Assembly (NCBI GenBank): GCA_002389995.1
Contig: DGRR01000173.1
Location: forward strand, 1 to 8,286
DNA from: Ruminococcus sp. UBA4383
GTDB taxonomy: Bacteria; Bacillota; Clostridia; Oscillospirales; Ruminococcaceae
Reading direction: 5' to 3'
Length of the DNA: 8,286 nucleotides
The notes under the pieces are model-generated. The model had not been told where the DNA came from. It saw nothing but the letters and a program-made list of their open reading frames with translations, and did not search any database. Positions 5,942-8,286 of this stretch are shown piece after piece; positions within the stretch are counted from its first letter, which is position 1; each line of letters begins with the position of its first letter. A program made the position numbers and the translations under genes.

Positions 5942-7230
5942 TAAGAAAATTACGAATAAAATTTATCTTTATAGCCTCCTGCGCTATCGTCATTATTCTG
6001 CTGATAGTCCTTTCAAGCATAAATTTTGTGAACTACTATTCAAACTATTCGGAAGTAATTTCAATTCTTACATATATATCCAACCACAACGGAAGACTGA
6101 ATATTGATTACCAGAAAAGAGATAATCTTGAACTCAATTTCCATTTAACTCAGGAAATGCCGTATGAAATAAGATACTTCACAGTTATCGCAGATTCGGA
6201 AAACAATATCGCTTTCAGAGACTTTTCACATATAGCTTCGGTATCCGACAGCGATACGGAAAAAATTTACAATAAAACTTTGAAAAATAATCTCGGCAAA
6301 GGCAGACTAACCACAGGCGAAAACAGCCTTTTCTACATCTCAAAAAATGTCTCAGGAAAAGAACTCTCAAAAGAATATCAGTCAGAACTTTTTGACGAAA
6401 ATGAAACTTACAGGCTTGTTGCATTCATGGATGTCTCAAACCGTGTGTACAGAATCAAAAATATGCTTTTCATATCAATTATTACAGGATTCGCCTGTCT
6501 CATACTTTTCATGCTTATAGTATCCGCACTTTCACAGAAAATTGTCAGACCCGTCATCGAAAGCTATGACAAGCAAAAACAATTCATCACAAATGCAGGT
6601 CATGAACTTAAAACCCCCCTCGCAATTATTTCCGCAAATACAGAAGTAATGGAGGCTATGGACGGAAGCAACGAATGGACTCAGAGTACACTCAATCAGG
6701 TCAAACGCCTATCAGGTCTTGTGAATGAACTGATTACCCTCGCAAGACTCGAAGAAGCTCCCGAAAATGAGAAAATTGTATATGAATCATTCGACCTTTC
6801 AAAAAAATTAAACGAAATGATTAACGATTTCCGCCCCGTTATCGAACAGCAGAATAAATCCGTGAAAACTGATATAATAGGCGGTATCAAAATCAAGGGA
6901 AATGAAAAGTCAATCCATGAACTCATTTCAATTCTCCTCGACAATGCCGCAAAATATTGTGATGATAACGGCTGCATAAAAATCAAGCTCACTCTCCTGA
7001 AAAAAAATATAATATTCATTGTCGCAAATACTTACAAGGAAGGCAAAAATATTGATACAAAACGTTTCTTTGAACGCTTTTACAGGGGCGATTCCTCCCA
7101 TAATCAGGAAAAAGCAGGCTACGGCATAGGTCTTTCAATGGCTGAGGGTATCGTGAAACTCCATAAGGGTAAAATTTCCGCTGATTATTCAGGCGATGAC
7201 ATAGCTTTCAAAATAACTCTCCCCATGTAA
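5938..7230 (+). CDS. Membrane sensor histidine kinase without HAMP domain
   Basis: 430 residues. A basic start and TM1 (about 9-31) are followed by a 140-residue extracytoplasmic sensing region with no domain I recognise, then TM2 (about 175-198). Only about 13 residues separate TM2 from the dimerisation domain, so there is no HAMP linker. HisKA has phospho-acceptor His222 in NAGHELKTPLAII. The ATPase domain shows the N box ELISILLDNAAKYC (Asn336), an F box FFERFYRGDSS and a G2 box GYGIGLSMA. The G1 box is atypical: IVANTYKEGKNI replaces the usual DxGxG, as in some clostridial kinases. The start is a TTG at 5938 overlapping the regulator's TGA. The next in-frame GTG falls after TM1, so TTG is needed to keep the anchor. 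CGGTGAT 5 nt upstream is the likely ribosome site. The kinase should phosphorylate the preceding regulator; its signal is unknown. Confidence 0.94.
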   Translation: MIRKLRIKFIFIASCAIVIILLIVLSSINFVNYYSNYSEVISILTYISNHNGRLNIDYQKRDNLELNFHLTQEMPYEIRYFTVIADSENNIAFRDFSHIASVSDSDTEKIYNKTLKNNLGKGRLTTGENSLFYISKNVSGKELSKEYQSELFDENETYRLVAFMDVSNRVYRIKNMLFISIITGFACLILFMLIVSALSQKIVRPVIESYDKQKQFITNAGHELKTPLAIISANTEVMEAMDGSNEWTQSTLNQVKRLSGLVNELITLARLEEAPENEKIVYESFDLSKKLNEMINDFRPVIEQQNKSVKTDIIGGIKIKGNEKSIHELISILLDNAAKYCDDNGCIKIKLTLLKKNIIFIVANTYKEGKNIDTKRFFERFYRGDSSHNQEKAGYGIGLSMAEGIVKLHKGKISADYSGDDIAFKITLPM

Positions 7231-7232
7231 TA

Positions 7233-7275
7233 AAAAACACTCTTTTGGTATTGCCAAGAGAGTGTTTTTATTTTT
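7233..7275. terminator. Bidirectional intrinsic terminator between kinase and LRR-dockerin genes
   Basis: A 16-bp stem (7233-7248 with 7254-7269, a single G-U wobble) closes a 5-base loop TATTG. On the plus strand the stem ends in five T with a further T run at 7271-7275; on the minus strand it is followed by a run of six T (complement of 7232-7237). It sits 2 bp after the kinase stop codon and 4 bp from the end of the leftward gene, so it should end both convergent transcripts. Confidence 0.94.
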
Positions 7276-8286
7276 ATTCAACAAGCATTTCTTTCATAAG
7301 ACATAAATCAAAAACATCAAGCTGATTATCCTCACAGATATCAGCGGCTTTCCAATAATTAAGTTCAGAATCAGGCTTATTCAGCAACCAGTTCTGCATT
7401 GTCACAATATCTGAAATATTGAATTTGTCATCGAAATTGACATCTCCCTGCGTATATTCAAGAGGGATAAATTCAAGATTCCATTCATTGGCATAACTCT
7501 CTGCTTCCGTTCCCTCATAGCCGTATATAACGCAGCCAGCATTAAATGCACATATCGGCTCATCAGTCAGCGGGTGATTATTTTCTATAAAGCCTGTGCT
7601 GAGAGATATTGCAGGTTTATGCATTGGCACAGCTCCGATTATATTTGTTGCAGGAGATACAGTCACAGACTTTACTGCACTGCCACAAAAAGCTTCCTGT
7701 CCTATTGCCTTTAATGACGAAATATCTATGCTTTCAAGAGCAATACAATTTCTGAATACACCTGCACTTAATTTCTTTACAGAATCTCCAAGTTTGATAT
7801 TTTTCAAACCGTAACAACCGCTGAATGCTTCATCTTCAATCTTTTTAACATTAATGCTCACATTTTCAAGACTTTCGTCCCATATAAATGCCATTCTCAT
7901 AACAGTACATTCAGGACAGTCAATATTTAATTCTTTCATGTTGAAACAGCCTGCAAAAGCGTTATATCCGATAATTTTCAAACCTTTCGGAAAATTGATT
8001 GTTTCAAGGTACTTACATTCTGAAAAGCTTTCATTGTCAATTATTTCAAGTGAATCAGGCAGGACAATTTCAGTGAAAAGTGACTCGCAAAATGCATTTT
8101 TCTCTATTGCAGTTACAGGACAGCCGTTTATTTCACTTTCAACAACAAAAGGCTGCGTTATTGATTCCTTTCCGTTTTTGTATGAATTGTCTATGCAGGC
8201 GAAAACTGCTGTATTATCGGGATTGATATAGTAATATCCGCCGTTCTTTTCAATAAATCCGTTCTCTGCCATAAGTTCGGCATCTG
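7274..8286 (-). CDS. BspA-type leucine-rich-repeat protein with C-terminal type I dockerin (5' end outside window)
   Basis: The frame stays open to the right edge, and the ATG at 8272 has no ribosome site, so the true start and any signal peptide lie outside. Counting from that ATG, residues 40-270 form BspA-like (LRR_5) repeats with the recurring IxxxAFxxCxxLxxIxLPxSLxxI pattern (for example AFAGC, AFSGC, VFRNC, AFCGS). They close with the family cap CVIYGYEGTEAESYANEW. Residues 276-331 are a dockerin with two Ca-binding loops: DVNFDDKFNISD, with all ligand positions normal, and DICEDNQLDVFD, with Cys at the third ligand position. Dockerins bind cohesins on scaffoldins, so the protein is probably exported and attached to a cellulosome-like complex. 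The LRR part probably binds a protein or polysaccharide rather than acting as an enzyme. No catalytic domain is visible in this portion. Confidence 0.9.
   Translation of the reverse strand, partial: DAELMAENGFIEKNGGYYYINPDNTAVFACIDNSYKNGKESITQPFVVESEINGCPVTAIEKNAFCESLFTEIVLPDSLEIIDNESFSECKYLETINFPKGLKIIGYNAFAGCFNMKELNIDCPECTVMRMAFIWDESLENVSINVKKIEDEAFSGCYGLKNIKLGDSVKKLSAGVFRNCIALESIDISSLKAIGQEAFCGSAVKSVTVSPATNIIGAVPMHKPAISLSTGFIENNHPLTDEPICAFNAGCVIYGYEGTEAESYANEWNLEFIPLEYTQGDVNFDDKFNISDIVTMQNWLLNKPDSELNYWKAADICEDNQLDVFDLCLMKEMLVE

Noticed and set aside
7854..8231. Plus-strand frame opposite the LRR gene
   Set aside because: Antisense shadow of regular LRR codons; no ribosome site, and the minus strand carries clear repeats.
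1..8286. Search for mobile elements, CRISPR repeats, tRNA or rRNA genes and riboswitches
   Set aside because: No transposase or integrase frame, no regularly spaced repeats, no cloverleaf or rRNA-like segment; gene-free gaps are all under 200 bp and are explained by promoters, ribosome sites or terminators.

Overview
The window looks like chromosomal DNA of a low-GC Gram-positive gut anaerobe, most likely a Ruminococcus or close relative in the Oscillospiraceae. The evidence is AT-rich DNA, Shine-Dalgarno sites of the GGnGGTGAT type, SigA-type promoters, and a BspA-type leucine-rich-repeat protein ending in a type I dockerin, the cellulosome attachment module typical of Ruminococcus. The genus is an inference from these traits. 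I see no tRNA, rRNA, CRISPR array, insertion sequence, integrase or attachment site.

Layout. At 1-519 (+) is the 3' third of gpmI (glycolytic phosphoglycerate mutase). It converges on a minus-strand block at a shared bidirectional terminator. Read right to left, the minus-strand block is an ECF-type sigma factor (3150-3713), a single-pass membrane protein placed like its anti-sigma partner (1303-3129), and a cytoplasmic NodB-type polysaccharide deacetylase (545-1228). The deacetylase has its own near-perfect SigA promoter. The intergenic region at 3714-3891 holds the divergent start sites: a clear SigA promoter for the rightward operon, a weak candidate ECF-type promoter for the leftward one, and a 7-4-7 direct repeat resembling an OmpR/PhoB-family operator.

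The rightward operon (3892-7230) is tightly packed: a NERD nuclease-domain protein with a C4 zinc ribbon, a small RelA/SpoT-type alarmone synthetase, an OmpR-family response regulator and a sensor kinase without a HAMP domain. Gaps are 15, 10 and -4 nt, with no internal terminator seen. A bidirectional terminator at 7233-7275 separates it from the convergent LRR-dockerin gene, whose 5' end lies beyond the right edge.

How the genes may work together (inference): two envelope or stress signalling modules lie back to back. One is a sigma factor with a membrane partner whose outer part contains a visible internal duplication resembling IseA-type (DL-endopeptidase inhibitor) domains plus an Ig-like domain. 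The other couples a two-component system to alarmone synthesis and a predicted nuclease. The second arrangement is the best candidate here for an undescribed functional unit.
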